Positions 12,160 to 24,480 of a DNA stretch of 64,000 nucleotides are shown here, one piece after another. The translations under genes and the position numbers were made by a program. The DNA is taken from NCBI GenBank assembly GCA_947034885.2, contig OX344754.2:22338501-22402500 (forward strand). Reading direction: 5' to 3'. Source of the stretch: Thuidium tamariscinum. Its lineage: Eukaryota; Streptophyta; Bryopsida; Hypnales; Thuidiaceae. Within the stretch, counting starts at the first letter, position 1; each line of letters opens with the position of its first letter. The notes beneath the pieces were generated by a model, which worked only from the letters and a program-made list of their open reading frames with translations, was not told where the DNA came from and did not search any database.

Positions 12160-12754
12160 CACTAGAAGAAATTCAGTGTGCTATTGTCACTAGCTGATGC
12201 CTTTTGTTAAATCCAACATTGATGTGCTGCAAAACAACATAGATTAATAGAATTGTGACTCAAATAATGTTGAAATTGAGATAATTCTAACACCAGGTAA
12301 AGGCACTCAAATAAGCAATTCTAGACATGGTTTAGGTAGTGCAAGGCAAAGCAAATATTTTTGGAGGTGCTTTGACATGCATGACAAGCATTGCAAAACA
12401 TTCAATGGTAGTTTCATCACTTGAATTGAAATTACTATGAAATTTGGGAGGCAAAGAGTGTGTTGGACCGATAGCCAATGTCTAAATTCTTGCAATTCCG
12501 AACATTCAAGAACTAATTTTCAGCTCATTGTTTCCTACTTTCTTGCTCACTCATGTGTCATTCAACTTATTGGTCCAAACTTTGAAAAAGTACAAAAACA
12601 TGCATTCCGAGGAGATAATGGAAATGTGTGGTTGGAAATACAACCCTCTATTGATTGTTGATGGAGGATAGTCAATATTGTGTGCTTTTACCTTAGTTGT
12701 GTTAGACTTCTAAAAACACCTCAATAAAAATAACACAAACTGTTTCTTCTAGTG
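12160..12754. mobile_element. Probable CACTA-like non-autonomous element
   Basis: It starts CACTAGAAGAAA at 12160 and ends with the inverse TTTCTTCTAGTG at 12754, the same 12 bp terminus as the element at 10005-10221; similarity then becomes weak. No clean target duplication is seen. The homologous DNA at about 18110-18140 lacks the segment, which supports an insertion. Inside is a copy of the repeat also found at 1880-2160. About 595 bp, non-coding. Confidence 0.5.
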
Positions 12755-13174
12755 TGTACTTTGTCATTTCATGTTGTTGATTTTGTTTGAGCTATTAAAG
12801 ATGGGCCAACACCCCTACAAAAACACTACCAGTGGACGATTGTGGTCCAATGGGTGGCTTCAATGTTGAGTTTTAAAACAAAAGAATGCTCCTATTGGTT
12901 CAATAATTGGAGTAGTTTGGTGGCTACCTCGGTCACAGGGTGCCACATCATGCCATGGGTGAAGTACCGTATTGTAGAGTTATAGGAGTGACAATTAGAG
13001 TGTATGCTACAAACCATGCAAAGTTAGTTTCATTATTTTCTGACTAGGGTATATATTTTTTACCAGACCATGTGCACAAATAACCGAAGCTAAGCTTAAG
13101 GTGGGCAGTGCAATGAGGGGGGATTCCAAAGTTGGCTGACCTACTGTTCACGCCGCCTTAGCGAGGTCTGGGCG

Positions 13175-13180
13175 TATAAA
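13175..13180 (+). promoter_or_regulatory. TATA box of MTPSL gene 1
   Basis: TATAAA sits 135 bp before the first ATG. The sequence around it (TATAAAGCAGAGACTCGCTC) is conserved in genes 2 and 3 at the same relative place. Conservation of TATA plus downstream bases among the paralogues is the main support. Transcription would be expected to start about 30 bp downstream. Confidence 0.75.
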
Positions 13181-13219
13181 GCAGAGACTCGCTCCATTGT
13201 TTCCTGCGCCATCCAGTCC

Positions 13220-13231
13220 ATGAGCAAGTGA
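13220..13231 (+). promoter_or_regulatory. Upstream mini-ORF in gene 1 leader
   Basis: ATGAGCAAGTGA encodes Met-Ser-Lys-stop, 84 bp ahead of the main ATG and about 40 bp after the TATA box, so it would lie in the 5' UTR. Such upstream ORFs can lower translation of the main frame. The sister genes 2 and 3 do not have this ATG at the matching place. A regulatory role is inferred only. Confidence 0.4.
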
Positions 13232-13314
13232 GAGCTGCACACTCCCAACTGAAGGCAAAATACTTCATTCCAGCCTGTCAAGTGCAGTTGCAGCCTTGTC
13301 TTCCGTCGTTCGTC

Positions 13315-15195
13315 ATGGAACCAGCCTTGTCTTCCGTCTCCCCTGCTGGAGAGCTTCAGGCCCCTGCAAAGGGTGCCGGTGGGAACGGTTTGAACGGTAA
13401 GCCTCCAGCGCTCTGACCAGCCGGCCCTTGTTTTCTGACAGGCCAGGGGATATCTTGGATACCCAGGCCCCCCTCCAGTACGGTACAGTACAGTGCAGAG
13501 CGTTTCTGTCCTGGGATTTGCTGGGGTATTGTTTGGATTTTTCTTTTAAAAATATTTTATCAATTTTTTTGGAATTTTTACTTGTGTGTGGTTGCCAGCG
13601 CAAATGCAGGCTTTGTGCGATGGCTTCTACTTCGTTTTTTATTCTTTATTTTTTTGACACAAATGAAATTCTACTTCACCTTTGAAATTTGCTGTACTTA
13701 CAGTTCCTGAGTAACAGATTCTGTCTCAGCAGTTCCAGTCCAGGCTCACCTAGCAACTGTATATTTGTTATCAGTATATATACTTACAACGCAGAGTTGT
13801 CAATGGTAGAGAGAATTGGCAATATTATTGTTAGTGTATTGTGAACTCGTGAAAATGTGAAAAGTACTAGCATTCAATCTCTCATGAAATTTACAAAGAA
13901 ATGACCACTTTTGGTATATAATCTGACGATTGAATATTGGTAAAACCAACCTTATGAATCTATGTTCAACAGATCATGATCGGAATCTTTAAGAAAATCC
14001 ACCATTTATTTATACTTCTTGGGTTCATGAAACTAATAACTTCTCTTGTTTTGAGTCAATTCTAAAGACCTACATATTGAATTTGTCAGGGACCAAGATT
14101 GTGGAGCTCAAGGATCCGATTTCACCTGTCAAGCTTTCATCCACGGTTAATGATCAAATTCCCTCCTTGCTCTCTATGGTCATTGATGGCCTCCCACCAA
14201 TGTCGATGTCCAAGTACGTGAATGAGGCTGAGGAGCGCTTGCACCAATATGCTAAGCGCTATCCGCATCTCACTTCTTTGGTTCCCTATTGTCGTGTGGG
14301 CCTTTCTCTAGGATGCTACCTCCACCCTAGAGTGATCAACGTTGATCGTCTTGTCGTGATTGGCCTTAATTACGGATTGCTATTCTTGGTGGATGATATT
14401 CTTTTTGACACACCATATGACAATCTCCAAGACCATTACGGAGTTAGCCAAGATGTATGTGCAAGCCCCCAAAGAATTAAAGAGTATCTCATCTACTTGG
14501 ATGCACTTTTCGAGCAACAAGTGGAGCCAAGCAATCCTGCTCCTTTGATTGAGACCATGATGTGGGAGTTAGGACGGGACACGTTGGAGTTGTCCAACCC
14601 TGACTGGTTCAAACATTACGTCACTACTGTCAGGGAATGCCACCGCGCAAGTGTTGATAGCCACACGGATATTGTCCAAGGCCGTGACTCGTGGGTCCAA
14701 AACTTGGACTCATATATTGATATGCGTATTGGAAATGCCGGTGGGAGATTTATTCAAATGTTGGTGGAATTTGCCAACAACAACTACATTCCGCGTGAGT
14801 GGAGGACAGATCCATACTTGGAAAATTTGACCATTTTAGGTTGCGTCCATATTGGATTTGCAAATGATCTGTGCTCCTACCACAAGGAGAGCAAGCTTGA
14901 GAAAAACCCTCGCAATTTGATCACCGTGCTCCAAGAATGTGAAGGGAAGCCTTTTGCAGAGACAGTGCAAATGGCAATAGACTTGACAAACAAATATGGT
15001 CAAGCGATTGTGGATTCGAAGGCTGAAGCTTGGAACCCTACTTTGCAAAGTCATTTGCAAGATGTCATAATCGTGATTGCTGGAAACATTTACTTCAGCA
15101 TCATGGACTATCGCTATCGGCATCCGGAGTCCATGTTTCCAGTGTTGACAGACATGACCAAGAGCTGGAAGATGCCTGCTTATGCTGATGTTTGA
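13315..15195 (+). CDS. Microbial-type terpene synthase-like protein, gene 1
   Basis: Two exons: 13315-13396 and 14090-15195, joined through a phase-1 GT/AG intron of 693 bp (donor CG|GTAAGC, acceptor TTGTCAG|GG). The product is 395 residues, the usual size of single-domain class I terpene synthases. DDILFD at about residues 129-134 is the DDxxxD metal-binding motif; NDLCSYHKE at about 286-294 is the NSE motif. Arg about 240 lies 46 residues before the NSE, matching the pyrophosphate-sensor Arg of microbial enzymes, and an RY pair follows at about 369-370. It should ionise a prenyl diphosphate (geranyl, farnesyl or geranylgeranyl; which one cannot be told) to a terpene. The 27-residue exon 1 does not look like a strong transit peptide, so the cytosol is likely. 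The ATG was chosen because it fits the paralogues and the phase. Confidence 0.92.
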
Positions 15196-15700
15196 TGGGA
15201 GAATTTTGTTTACTGCTGTATGCTTTCATTACCTTTATTTCCTAGAAGGTAACAGTAGCTAGCACGTCCCATATATTCTGTAATTTCCTATGCATATATG
15301 AAAGTTGGAATGTGAGAGATTCTCAGCTTCTAATCCAAGTCTCCATGCCAAGAGAATGGAAACAGGCCAAGTGAGTGAAGTTGCAGACTTTGTAGGGGCA
15401 GTGCACTTCATCTTGAGTTACATAGACTTGATTCTATTGTTATCCTTAGTCTATATTCTATACTTTTAGTGACTCCATTAATAATGCTTCTCAACTGATT
15501 GGCATGTGCCATTGTCGATGACACAGAGAGTATAAGCTTACACTTCACCACCAGTGAAGTCTTCAGTGACTTTTGGTTTGGACTGACCTGCCTTGTAATA
15601 CAAGAATAAGAAATAAACAAATTATGGATGCAGAGAGCAGTCAGAGCACCATTCATCAAGCTAAGAGGAACAAAAAATTGTGCACTTGATGTGTATATTC
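15196..15700 (+). other. Conserved 3' flank of MTPSL gene 1
   Basis: Sequence after the stop is strongly conserved with genes 2 and 3, for example AGTAGCTAGCACGTCCCATA and TTCCTATGCATATATGAAAG, followed by a block near 15560-15660 (TTTGGACTGACCTGC and ACAAATTATG). This probably covers the 3' UTR and poly(A) region. No canonical AATAAA was found at a convincing position. Confidence 0.6.
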
Positions 15701-15759
15701 TTTTGATTTTCCAGTGTCAGTAGTCTTGAACTCTAACACCCCTCAATACAACCTGAGAT

Positions 15760-16160
15760 TTGCCACTGTTTTGAATTTCTTTTGGTTTGGATCTTAGCAT
15801 TTCAACAACGACAAGCTTAAGGAGACTTGAAGAGAGACATGGATGGTGGGAATCCACAAATTAATTTGTGTTAGCCTTAGTTAGTGCTGGGCTTTGCGGT
15901 GCTGCCACTGGCATCACCACAACTGCTCCTCAACAATGTTTGTGTTTGTGTATGGCTTTGCCCTCGCAATCTCCACCTCCATGGGCATGGCCATCGGCAT
16001 CCTCATCAACAGCACCAACACTGGTGACGCGGGCGACTGGATCTTCGCTGTGTGGACAAGCATTGGCGCTGCAAGCTTCTGCAAAAGGAGCAAGCACTCT
16101 TGGAGTGGCTAGCTTTATTCATGGACTGCATTGGAATTGGAATTGTCTTGATCTAAGGTA
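15760..16160 (+). pseudogene. ZIP-family transporter-like fragment, copy B
   Basis: Best-preserved of three related fragments. One frame (about 15950-16110) reads GFALAISTSMGMAIGILINS, then a short polar loop and WIFAVWTSIG, like two adjacent transmembrane segments at the C-terminal end of ZIP transporters. The preceding frame, with an HK-type segment in copy A, is broken here by stops. Flanking DNA to about 16990 is shared with copy A. It lies 0.6 kb after gene 1, so it likely moved with the MTPSL duplications. No start codon or full-length gene. Confidence 0.5.
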
Positions 16161-16990
16161 AGTTAAGTCTCTCTATGATACACCAAATGCCATCCAGCCC
16201 ATCATTGGTAAAATTGTACTTATGGTGTACATATTCAAATCTGAGATGTGCTCCACTAGAATATTTTTGCCTATGGTAGGTTGGTAGGTAGTTTGCTTGT
16301 CGTAAGTAAACTTACCTATAGACTTAGTGACCTATTTAATTTGTTTTAGGTTGTCTGAGATAGAAAATGGTGCCTTAAGACATAGTACAATATGATACAA
16401 GTGAAAATATGTGCACATAGGGTAGTATAGTAGACTAGCCTTCATTGTCTCTTTGGAATAATGTACCAAGTGTAGAGCTCTGAAGTAAGAAGGAGTTTGG
16501 TTTCACTCACACACTTAGTATTGTGGGCAAGATGTTTCTATGTTGGAAGCTCGTGGAGGTTGGCTTCAACATGTATGGGATGTACACTCTCAATTATCAA
16601 GGAATTCTAAAACTGGAAGCCACAAACAACCAACTACAACGCGGTATGTTTCAATTCTCCAACAATTGAACTTATATTGAAGAAGGTATGACTACCTCTA
16701 CTATAGTGCTCAAGTGATATATAAATATAGTATACTCTTATTTAGAAAAGTCAATGTTATCTAAATGAACTAAAGCAACATTAAAAAAAAATGAATGAAG
16801 TTTTTTTTTTCTATCTTATTATCTTAGGTGTCAACAATATCTGCACAAAATTAATTTTAGAACAACGTTGTGGATCAGATTGGTTCGATGAATGACAAAG
16901 AATCTTCTTGTTTAAGATAGAAGTGCAATTGTTCATCCTTGAAATCTTGTGCTGAAGTGGAGATCTTGCTTAAGAGTTTGGCTCCAATGA
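16160..16990. repeat. Duplicated flank following ZIP copy B
   Basis: This matches 2740-3890 with several indels (phrases such as AATTGTACTTATGGTGTACA and GATAGAAAATGGTGCCTTAA). The sister block has extra DNA at 3000-3270 that is missing here. No gene is seen. Confidence 0.65.
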
Positions 16991-18176
16991 CCAAGTGTCT
17001 GTGTGCTCAGCAAAACTGTACGAGCGATGGTGAGTCCAGTGGTGACTGGGGCTAGTCACCAGAGAAGTGATGATACGGCACAGCATACTGTGGGTGGTGT
17101 TCACACGGGCATCAGGCCACTGCACTCTGGCTTGCTTTGCCGTTGAAAGGGGGTGTTGGAAGCAGTTTTTATTTTTATTATTTTTATTTTTTATATATAT
17201 TTTATAATAAATTTAAGAGAATCTGGATTTGGGCTCCAGGTGAAAAGTAAGTGGTTGAGGTTAGGCAACACTCAAATTTATTTTTGGTGCAAAATTTGGC
17301 TCCAAGTTAGAAATTAGTGTAAGCTATATGGTTTCAGAACAAAAAAACAAAAAAACATCTTCATCAACTAGAGCTCTTAGATTGGTGCAAAATAGGCAAC
17401 CATATTTCAAAGAGTGGTGCAAAATGGGATGCTCATGAATTATGAAAACTATGACTCACAAGTTCAAGCACCTGAACTATAATCCATTCATATACTTGGG
17501 CTTCAAAGTTTAATACCTTCCTAATTCATGTGCATGAAGTTTTAAATGGTTTCTACAAGAAAAATGCAACCTCAAAGATTGCAATTGGGAGGAAAAGCCA
17601 AGTCAAATTGAGAGCAAGAAAATTGTAGCTTCAAAGGAAATGACAGAATCTAGTGATAGGATGAAGGTGCCCTTTATATGTGGCTATAGTCTATACCTAT
17701 ATCTGCAACTTTGGTATATTTTAGGTGACTAAAGATGAAAAGTTGTTAAATCAACATTTGGATAGGTGGCGACAAGGTGGAAAATCCTAGTAATCATTGT
17801 CAAGGTAGTGGCTAATAAAGTGTGATTGAAAATTTACATCTGACTTTTTAAATTTTTTTTCCTCCAAATTTTTCTAAGGGCTTGGTGCAGAAGATAATTT
17901 TTTTGGTGCTTTTAGTCTTTTTATTGCCTAAAAAAACCCGGCTGGTTGGAAGTTGGAACCTTCTGTGCGTGCCGTGGTGACAGGAGCATGGCGTGTCGCT
18001 GAGCTCAGCAAAACTGTACGAGTGGTTGCAAGTCCAGTGGCTTGCGCAGGTTGCTTGAAATGTGACAAATTTGGCTACTCTATACTACCATGCTGTTTAT
18101 CAGGCCACACACTATCATTTCAAGGTGTTTCTTTCGTCCGTGCTGTTGAGAGGGGCCACTACCTGTGGAAGAACAC
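16990..18176. repeat. Dispersed repeat block shared with 57500-58270
   Basis: Two pieces of the GTGCTCAGCAAAACTGTACG family (16990-17160 and 17940-18130) flank an AT-rich interior. The interior 17200-17780 matches 57700-58265 in the same direction (GCAAAATTTGGCTCCAAGTTA, GTGCAAAATGGGATGC, GTGGCGACAAGGTG), whereas the neighbouring 57500-57650 piece is in opposite orientation. No coding region is supported. Confidence 0.65.
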
Positions 18177-18178
18177 TA

Positions 18179-18451
18179 AGGTAGGTACACTCAAAAGCGC
18201 CATTTTTTCATACTGTGCCTAGTTCTTGTTATTAGCTAGTTCATATTTTTATGCAGTCTTGTTGACAAGTGAAAGCATGTTCCAACGCACCAAAGAACAC
18301 AGGATTTGGATACCATATGCAGAAGTTATTAACGGTCAAAGTCTGTTTCTAAAAGCGTCATCTACAGCTTGTGAACATGACTGATTTTGGAAATGTATGT
18401 GTGCTGTAGATGGTGCTTTTAGGAACAGGGCACTTTTGGGTGTACCTACCT
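18179..18451. mobile_element. MITE with AGGTAGGTACAC ends and TA duplication
   Basis: AGGTAGGTACACTCAAAAG at the left end is inverted at the right end with one change, and TA lies directly outside both ends (18177-18178, 18452-18453). A TA target duplication points to the Tc1/mariner type. A second copy in opposite orientation is at 57251-57497. The 273 bp interior is non-coding. Homologous DNA upstream of gene 1 lacks it. Confidence 0.8.
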
Positions 18452-18763
18452 TACAATTGGACTATTGGCATAACAAAGAATGCATCTACTGGTCCAATAA
18501 TCAGAATAGTTTGGTGACTACCTTGGGCCTGGGATGCCTCATCCTTCCAAGAGCAAAGTATTATTGTAGAATTGCACTAGAGACAATTAGAGTGTTTGCT
18601 TACCTACAAACAATGCAAAATTAATTTCCTTATTTTCTGACTATTTTTTTCCCAAACCACGAGCAAAATATTCCAAGCTGAAGGTGATCAGTTAACTGGG
18701 TATTTCAAAGTTTGCTTACCTACTGTTTACACCATCAAAGCAAAGGTCTGGGGCAATGTGGCC

Positions 18764-18770
18764 TATAAAA
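18764..18770 (+). promoter_or_regulatory. TATA box of MTPSL gene 2
   Basis: TATAAAA, 122 bp before the ATG at 18886. The context GGCCTATAAAACAGAGACCC is nearly identical to gene 3. Upstream conserved blocks include TTTCAAAGTTTGC and CCTACTGTTTAC, shared with gene 1. Confidence 0.78.
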
Positions 18771-18885
18771 CAGAGACCCCCTTCATTTGTTTTCATAAGC
18801 CAGTCTAGTTAGCAAGCATTTGCACACATTCCAGTTAGCAAATTTCTTCCTTTGTGAGGTTTCCAGACCCTTCAGTTGCTTCGTC

Positions 18886-21800
18886 ATGGCGCAAGCATTG
18901 TCTTCCTTCTCTGGTGCTGAAGTTGCATCTCATGTTCAAGTCCCTGCCAAGGATGCCAGCGTGCAGGCTTCCAATGGTAAGCCTCCAACTTTCTCATGTA
19001 TAGAAAATTACAGAATACATGTTATGTGCTACTTTTACTGTTACAGCTTCCAATAGTTTCTACTTCACCTTTGAAATTTGTTGCGCAGTGCAGCACAATG
19101 ATGAGCAGATTGTGTGCCTCAACAGTTTTTTGTTTGTTTTTTGTTTTTTACACGAATAAAGGGTAACCTTTACTGCAGGGAGAGCCTCTCAACAGTTTCA
19201 GTCCAGGCTTGTATACTAAATATTTTCTGACATTTCTGATATTTTTGTTTGTATACTTAAAATGTAGAGTCTATTATAGGGAGAGGATTGGCAGTATAAT
19301 TGTTAGTATACTGTAAACTCATGAAAATGTGAAGAAGTTCTTATATAGTATTCAATAGGTAAATAAATGTAAGTAGAATGATCAATTTTGGTATATAATC
19401 TGGCAAGTAAATATTGGTAAGGGTAGTAGTAAAACCAACCTTATAGATCTATGTTCTAGGAATCATGATTAGTAACTTTAAGAAAATCCACCAATTCTGT
19501 ATTCCTCTTAGTTTCATTCTACACTAGATCTTCACAATGTTAGATAATTGAATTACCTCTTTGACCTTAAAAGGTTAAGGCTGGAGTTAGACTAGGTTCC
19601 TAAACCAGGTCCAAAAAAGCACACAACTAATAGGATTGTTCTCAATCAATGGGGTTCAAACCCTCAACCAATGGGTTATTGCAAGAAAGACCGGTACTAT
19701 TTTGGGTCACACTTAGAACATTAAAATTGTCATCTATTGCCAATATAACTTTTGAAGCATGAACTTGATTAACTTGAAATTATTACTGGAGATGTCTAAT
19801 ACAATAACAATGAGATTCCTTATCTTTCATAAATTTAAAAAAATCATTTTATATCTAAATTTAAATTTAGATAATTTGTCACACATTGCAGCTTGGGGGG
19901 GTTTAGTATTGGGGAGTATTCAAAATTCATGATCTAAAGCTGAAATTTTTGTGGTGTATTTCCACTCTAGGTGGGCATGCACCTACTAAAGAAAATTTCT
20001 TAAAAACATTATTTTATTTCTTCTACATGCGTGCTAATAGGGCTCCCTTGTACATGCAATTTTGAGCATTCAAGATAGTTTTGAGATCATTCTTTTAGTA
20101 AAATCTCTTCATCATGAAGTTCTTCCAAATTGAAATTTTTAGTCTTTTAGGAATTGATTTGTCTTATTTTTTACAAATTAAAATGTTAAAGAACCAATTT
20201 TTATTAAGTTTTGTACTATTCTAGTTCTCTTACTTTGAGAATTTTTCAATGCTTTTCCTTCCTAGGATAACTTCTTATTAACATCAAACATTTGTATACA
20301 TAAATTTTTTTTTCATTTTAAGAAAGTTATTTTTCTCATTATACAATACTTCCAATGAGTACTATGCAAAATACTACAAAAATCATGCAATCTTTCTTGC
20401 AATGACCCACATAGGATTGTTTGAATTCTAGAATTTCTTCATATTGGACCCTAGTCTATCAAAAATGTGCTAGCAAAAGTCATTAGGAAAGTACTTTTGT
20501 CATAGTTTTCATCCTAAATTCATCATATATTTCTAAAACCTCCAAAAAAAAAGATTGTAAATATTGGATTATATAGTTTTTATCACCAAAGTGCAATTTT
20601 TGGCCACTATAGTCCCTAACTGGTTGCAATTTATATTTTCTATTGATTTGCCAAGAATCTTTCATTAAAAAACAAGTGTCGATGAAATACAAAAACATTC
20701 ATTTCTTGAACTTGAAATTAATAACTTGTCTTGTTCTAAGTCAATTCTAAAGCCCCAAATATTGAATTTGTCTTACTCAGGGACCAAGACTATGGAGCTC
20801 AAAGATCCTATTTCACCTATCAAGCTTTCATCCACAGTTAATGATCAGATCCCCCCCTTGTTCTCTATGATCATTGATGGCCTCCCACCGTTGCAAATGT
20901 CTAAGTACGTGAACGAGGCCGAGAAGCGCTTGCACCAATATGTTGAGCGCTATCCGAATGTCACTTCTTTGGTCCCCTATTGTCGTGTGGGCCTTTCTCT
21001 AGGATGCTATGCCCACCCTGGAATAATCAGTGTTGATCGTCTTGTGGTGGTTTCCCTTAATTATATGGTACTATTCTTGTTGGATGATCTCTTTTTTGAT
21101 TCCCCATATGAGAATCTTCAAGACCAATACGGAATCAGCCATGATGTTTGTAGGAGTCCCGAGAAAAGTCAAGAATATCTTGACCACTTGGATGCAATTT
21201 TCAAGCAACAAGTGGAGCCAAGCAATCCTGCTCCCTTGATTGAGACCATGATGTGGGAGTTAGGACGGGACACGTTGGAGTTGTCCAATCCTGACTGGTT
21301 CAATCATTATGTCTCATGTGTAAGAGAATGCCACCGCGCAAGTGTTGATAGCCAAGCTGATATTATCCAAGGCCGTGACTCGTGGATCCAAGACTTAGAC
21401 TCATATATTGATATGCGTATTGGAAATGTTGGTGGGAGATTTGTTCAGATGCTAGTAGAGATTGCGAGTGATACCTACATCCCAGATGCATGGAGGGCGA
21501 ATCCGTATATGAAAAATTTAACCGCGAAAACTTGCATCCATATTGGATTTGCAAACGATCTCTTCTCCTACCACAAGGAGAGCAAGCTCGAACAAAACCC
21601 TCGCAATTTGATCACTGTGCTCACCAAATGTGAAGGGAAGCCTTTTGCAGAGACAGTGCAAATGGCAATAGACTTGACAAACAAATATGCTTGTGCCATC
21701 ATGGATTTGGAGGGTGAAGCTTCAAACTCTACCTTGCAAAGTCATTTGCAAGATATCATAGCACTGATTGCTGGAAATATTTACTTCAGTGTCATGGACT

Positions 21801-21886
21801 ATCGCTATCGACATCCTGAATCCATGTTTCCGGAGTTGAGAGATATGACCAGTAGCTGGAAGATGCCTGCTTATGTTGTTGTTTGA
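18886..21886 (+). CDS. Microbial-type terpene synthase-like protein, gene 2
   Basis: Exon 1 is 18886-18976 (MAQALSSFSGAEV...), exon 2 is 20781-21886; the phase-1 intron of 1804 bp has donor AATG|GTAAGC and acceptor TTACTCAG|GG. Product 398 residues. DDLFFD (about 132-137) is the first metal motif, NDLFSYHKE (about 289-297) the NSE motif, with the sensor Arg 46 residues before it in DMRIGNVGGR and an RY pair near the C-terminus. Exon 2 has the same length as in genes 1 and 3, without indels. It is closest to gene 3, sharing intron sequence as well. Expected role: metal-dependent cyclisation of a prenyl diphosphate. Substrate and product cannot be predicted. Confidence 0.93.
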
Positions 21887-22800
21887 TGGGACAATTTTGT
21901 CTACCAATATATGCTTTTCTAGAAGGTACCAGTAGCTAGCACGTCCCATATATTCTGTAATTTCCTATGCATATATGAAAGTTGGAATGTGAGAGATTCT
22001 CAGCTTCTAAACCAAGTCTCCTCCACGGCAAGTGAATGGCAAAAGGTGAATTTGCAGACTTTGTAACCTGGACAGTGCTCTTCATCTTGAATTATATAAA
22101 ATTGATTGTATTGTTTTCGATAAGGGAGAAACATTCAATATCACACCTGTATCTTGCAATGAACTCTAGATTTGTAACTATCCCTAGATTGCAGTGAATG
22201 TAATTGCCAAATGTTTGACTGTAATTCGTTGATGCGATTAAAGAACACATACCAAAATCTGATTGGCTCATTGTTGATTTTAGCAGCATTTTGATTTGGG
22301 GGCATCTATTGAATAGTTTCAGTGGTCTAGAGAGTCAACACTTTGAAAAATGATAGAAATTACATATAACATCTGAATTTTTTTAATTTTTTTTTAATAT
22401 TTATAATTTTCACTTATTATTATTAAGAAAGATCATTTTTAGAGAAAATACCTCCAACTATGCTAAATTCCTTATTGGGACAGTTTTGGGTGCTTGGACC
22501 ATAGTCCATTCCATACTTTCAGTGACTCCAGTAACTTAATTAAGCTTCTCAACTGATTGGCGTATGCCATTGTCAATGACATGGAGAGTTTACACTTCAT
22601 CACCAGGAAAGTCTTCAGGAACTGCTGTAACAACTTGTGGTTTGGACTGACCTGCTAAATAATACAAGAACAAGAAACAAACAAATTATGCATGCACAGA
22701 TCAGCTGAGACTTTCAAAAAACCCTGTTGTGAGCAAGGCATTGACACCAAATCCTTGAGAATAGATACAGTAGTGTTGGCCATGCAAAGAATCAATTTTA
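21887..22800 (+). other. Conserved 3' flank of gene 2, plus an inserted repeat
   Basis: 21887-22090 and 22500-22800 match the DNA after gene 3 (33015-33240 and 33240-33545). Between them, about 22115-22500 is an extra segment absent after gene 3 and similar to 28070-28460 (both start with TAAGGGAGAAACA and include CCTCCAACTATG). So this is an insertion of a dispersed repeat into the gene 2 flank. Confidence 0.65.
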
Positions 22801-23720
22801 ACCCGTAAATGCCCAAGCCTTTTCAAGTGTGTTTTGACTATGGAAAAAGTACATGAGCTTGTACCCAAAAGTGCACGTGACCTAAACTCCAAAGTGACAA
22901 AGAAGATAGAAAGTGTCCTTGTGTTTTTTCTACTACAAAATCTTAAAATGGGAGGAATCAATTGGGAAAACATTCTAAGAACTTTTTGTAGATTTGTGGG
23001 AGGCCTTTGTGATGAGATCTTCTCGAAAATTTGATAACTCTTTGGTTTTCTATGCTCATTTGCCTCCTGCATATTTTGCATATACACCACTGCCCAGGCA
23101 GCACTCTAAATCCAGGGTAGCTTGACAAAACATTGGGTTTGGAAAGATGTAGAAATACGTTGTTCTTTGTCTTCAAACTAGAGATCACGGCAGTGAATGT
23201 CCTCCAAATTTTTGGCTACCACTGATTCCAAGTAGCTCTGAATGCACCGAAGCAATTTTGTGAAATCCTCATCCTCGTTTTGCTGGGTTATTTCTCCATT
23301 CAAAGCCTTCAAATTGCTTACTTCAACAAGGCTCCAGAACCTACTTCAACTATAACAACACTTTGGAGCTTTTGCATTTTTTTCAAATCAGGGTTCCTTC
23401 TCATGTCACTATGCACATTTTTGTAGTTGACCATCAGTGCTAAGTCACAATGGTGGATGGGTGAATGCCCCTCCAAGTACAGTTTTCTCTGTATTTACTT
23501 CTATTTTGAAGTACCTTACCAAGTCACACGGAAAGCAAAAAAAAAGCCTCCTTAACTAGGAATCAATAGTTGAATTTTTGTGAAGATGTATCTAGACAAC
23601 CATCCCCTTTGATTGTATGGTTGGATGTATCCATAGTGCCTTCAATATTCAGAAAATTATTAGCATATTATAGCAGCTTTCAAGAGTTCTCTGCCAGTGA
23701 GAAAACTGAATGTCACTTTA
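22800..23720. other. Gene-free stretch with a possible decayed coding remnant
   Basis: The base composition is more balanced than the surroundings, and several overlapping minus-strand frames (22701-23190) are open. On the minus strand near 23340-23460 a frame reads NYKNVHSDMRRNPDLKK-like. I do not recognise any family, and frames shift repeatedly. It may be an old gene fragment, or chance. Confidence 0.2.
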
Positions 23721-23723
23721 GGG

Positions 23724-24480
23724 TTAATCCCTAAGGGACGAAGGCCATTTTTCTGTCAAAAACCACTCAAAACTACCATTTCTATTGCATTCATATAGAG
23801 AATGAATAAATCAAAACTTAGAATTTAACCAAAGGATCTTATACTTTATATGTGTTAGATCATGTAGTAAAAATTTCATGAATTTTGACCACGTAGATTA
23901 GAAGATATTTGTGTTCAAAGTTGGAAAAAAGAGTTTTTTTTAACACTGTCCTCCAATTTCACATGATTTTGACTATCATTTGTTGAAATTTTTTGTACTA
24001 TGAGCTTTGAATTTAAAAATATTTGTATTGAAGGATTGAGTTGAAAATCTTGGGAAAAATTTCAAGGAAAAATGCTCGTTTTTCATTCTTTAAAAAATCA
24101 TTAAATATAGATAAATGCAAAATAGAAAGGAAAACTAAATTGTTAATAGCTCTAATATGGGATCAAAATGCAATAATCCCAATGGTGAGATTGCTCTAGA
24201 AAGCAATTTTAATCTTGTCAAACAATTTTTTTTTTAATTTCAAAAATTGCATTCAAAAATGAATCCTATAAGTTATTTTTTCAAAAAGATGCTCAAACTA
24301 CCCAACAAATAAGATTGTTCATAATTTTCATATAACAAATCCAAATGTAATGAATCAAAGCTTCACATGTAGACAAAAATATAATCTATAAGATTAAAAA
24401 TTAATTAATTAATTTCAATTTTTTGTGGATTTATTTTTTTACCCGCCGAGTCAAAATTTTAGCCTTTTCTAGTTTAACTT
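23724..24480. mobile_element. Degraded TTAA-family repeat copy
   Basis: TTAATCCCTAAGGGAC at 23724 resembles the left end of the elements at 7055, 7944 and 34305. The following sequence shares phrases with them (AGGATCTTAT, the GACCACGTAGATT region, AGAAGATATTTG). The right end could not be defined with confidence. Non-coding. Confidence 0.45.

Noticed and set aside
14077-14089. Start of gene 1 at the TTG at 14077 (likewise TTG at 20726 and 31854 for genes 2 and 3)
   Set aside because: These are TTG, not ATG, and lie in intron sequence before a clear AG acceptor. A conserved upstream ATG exon in matching phase gives a better start.
13315-15195. Bacterial or fungal contamination as source of the terpene synthases
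   Set aside because: The genes have spliceosomal introns, TATA promoters and plant-type repeats around them. Microbial-like terpene synthases are known in non-seed plants.
22701-23190. Minus-strand gene after gene 2
   Set aside because: Three overlapping frames, none recognised. Kept only as a possible decayed remnant.
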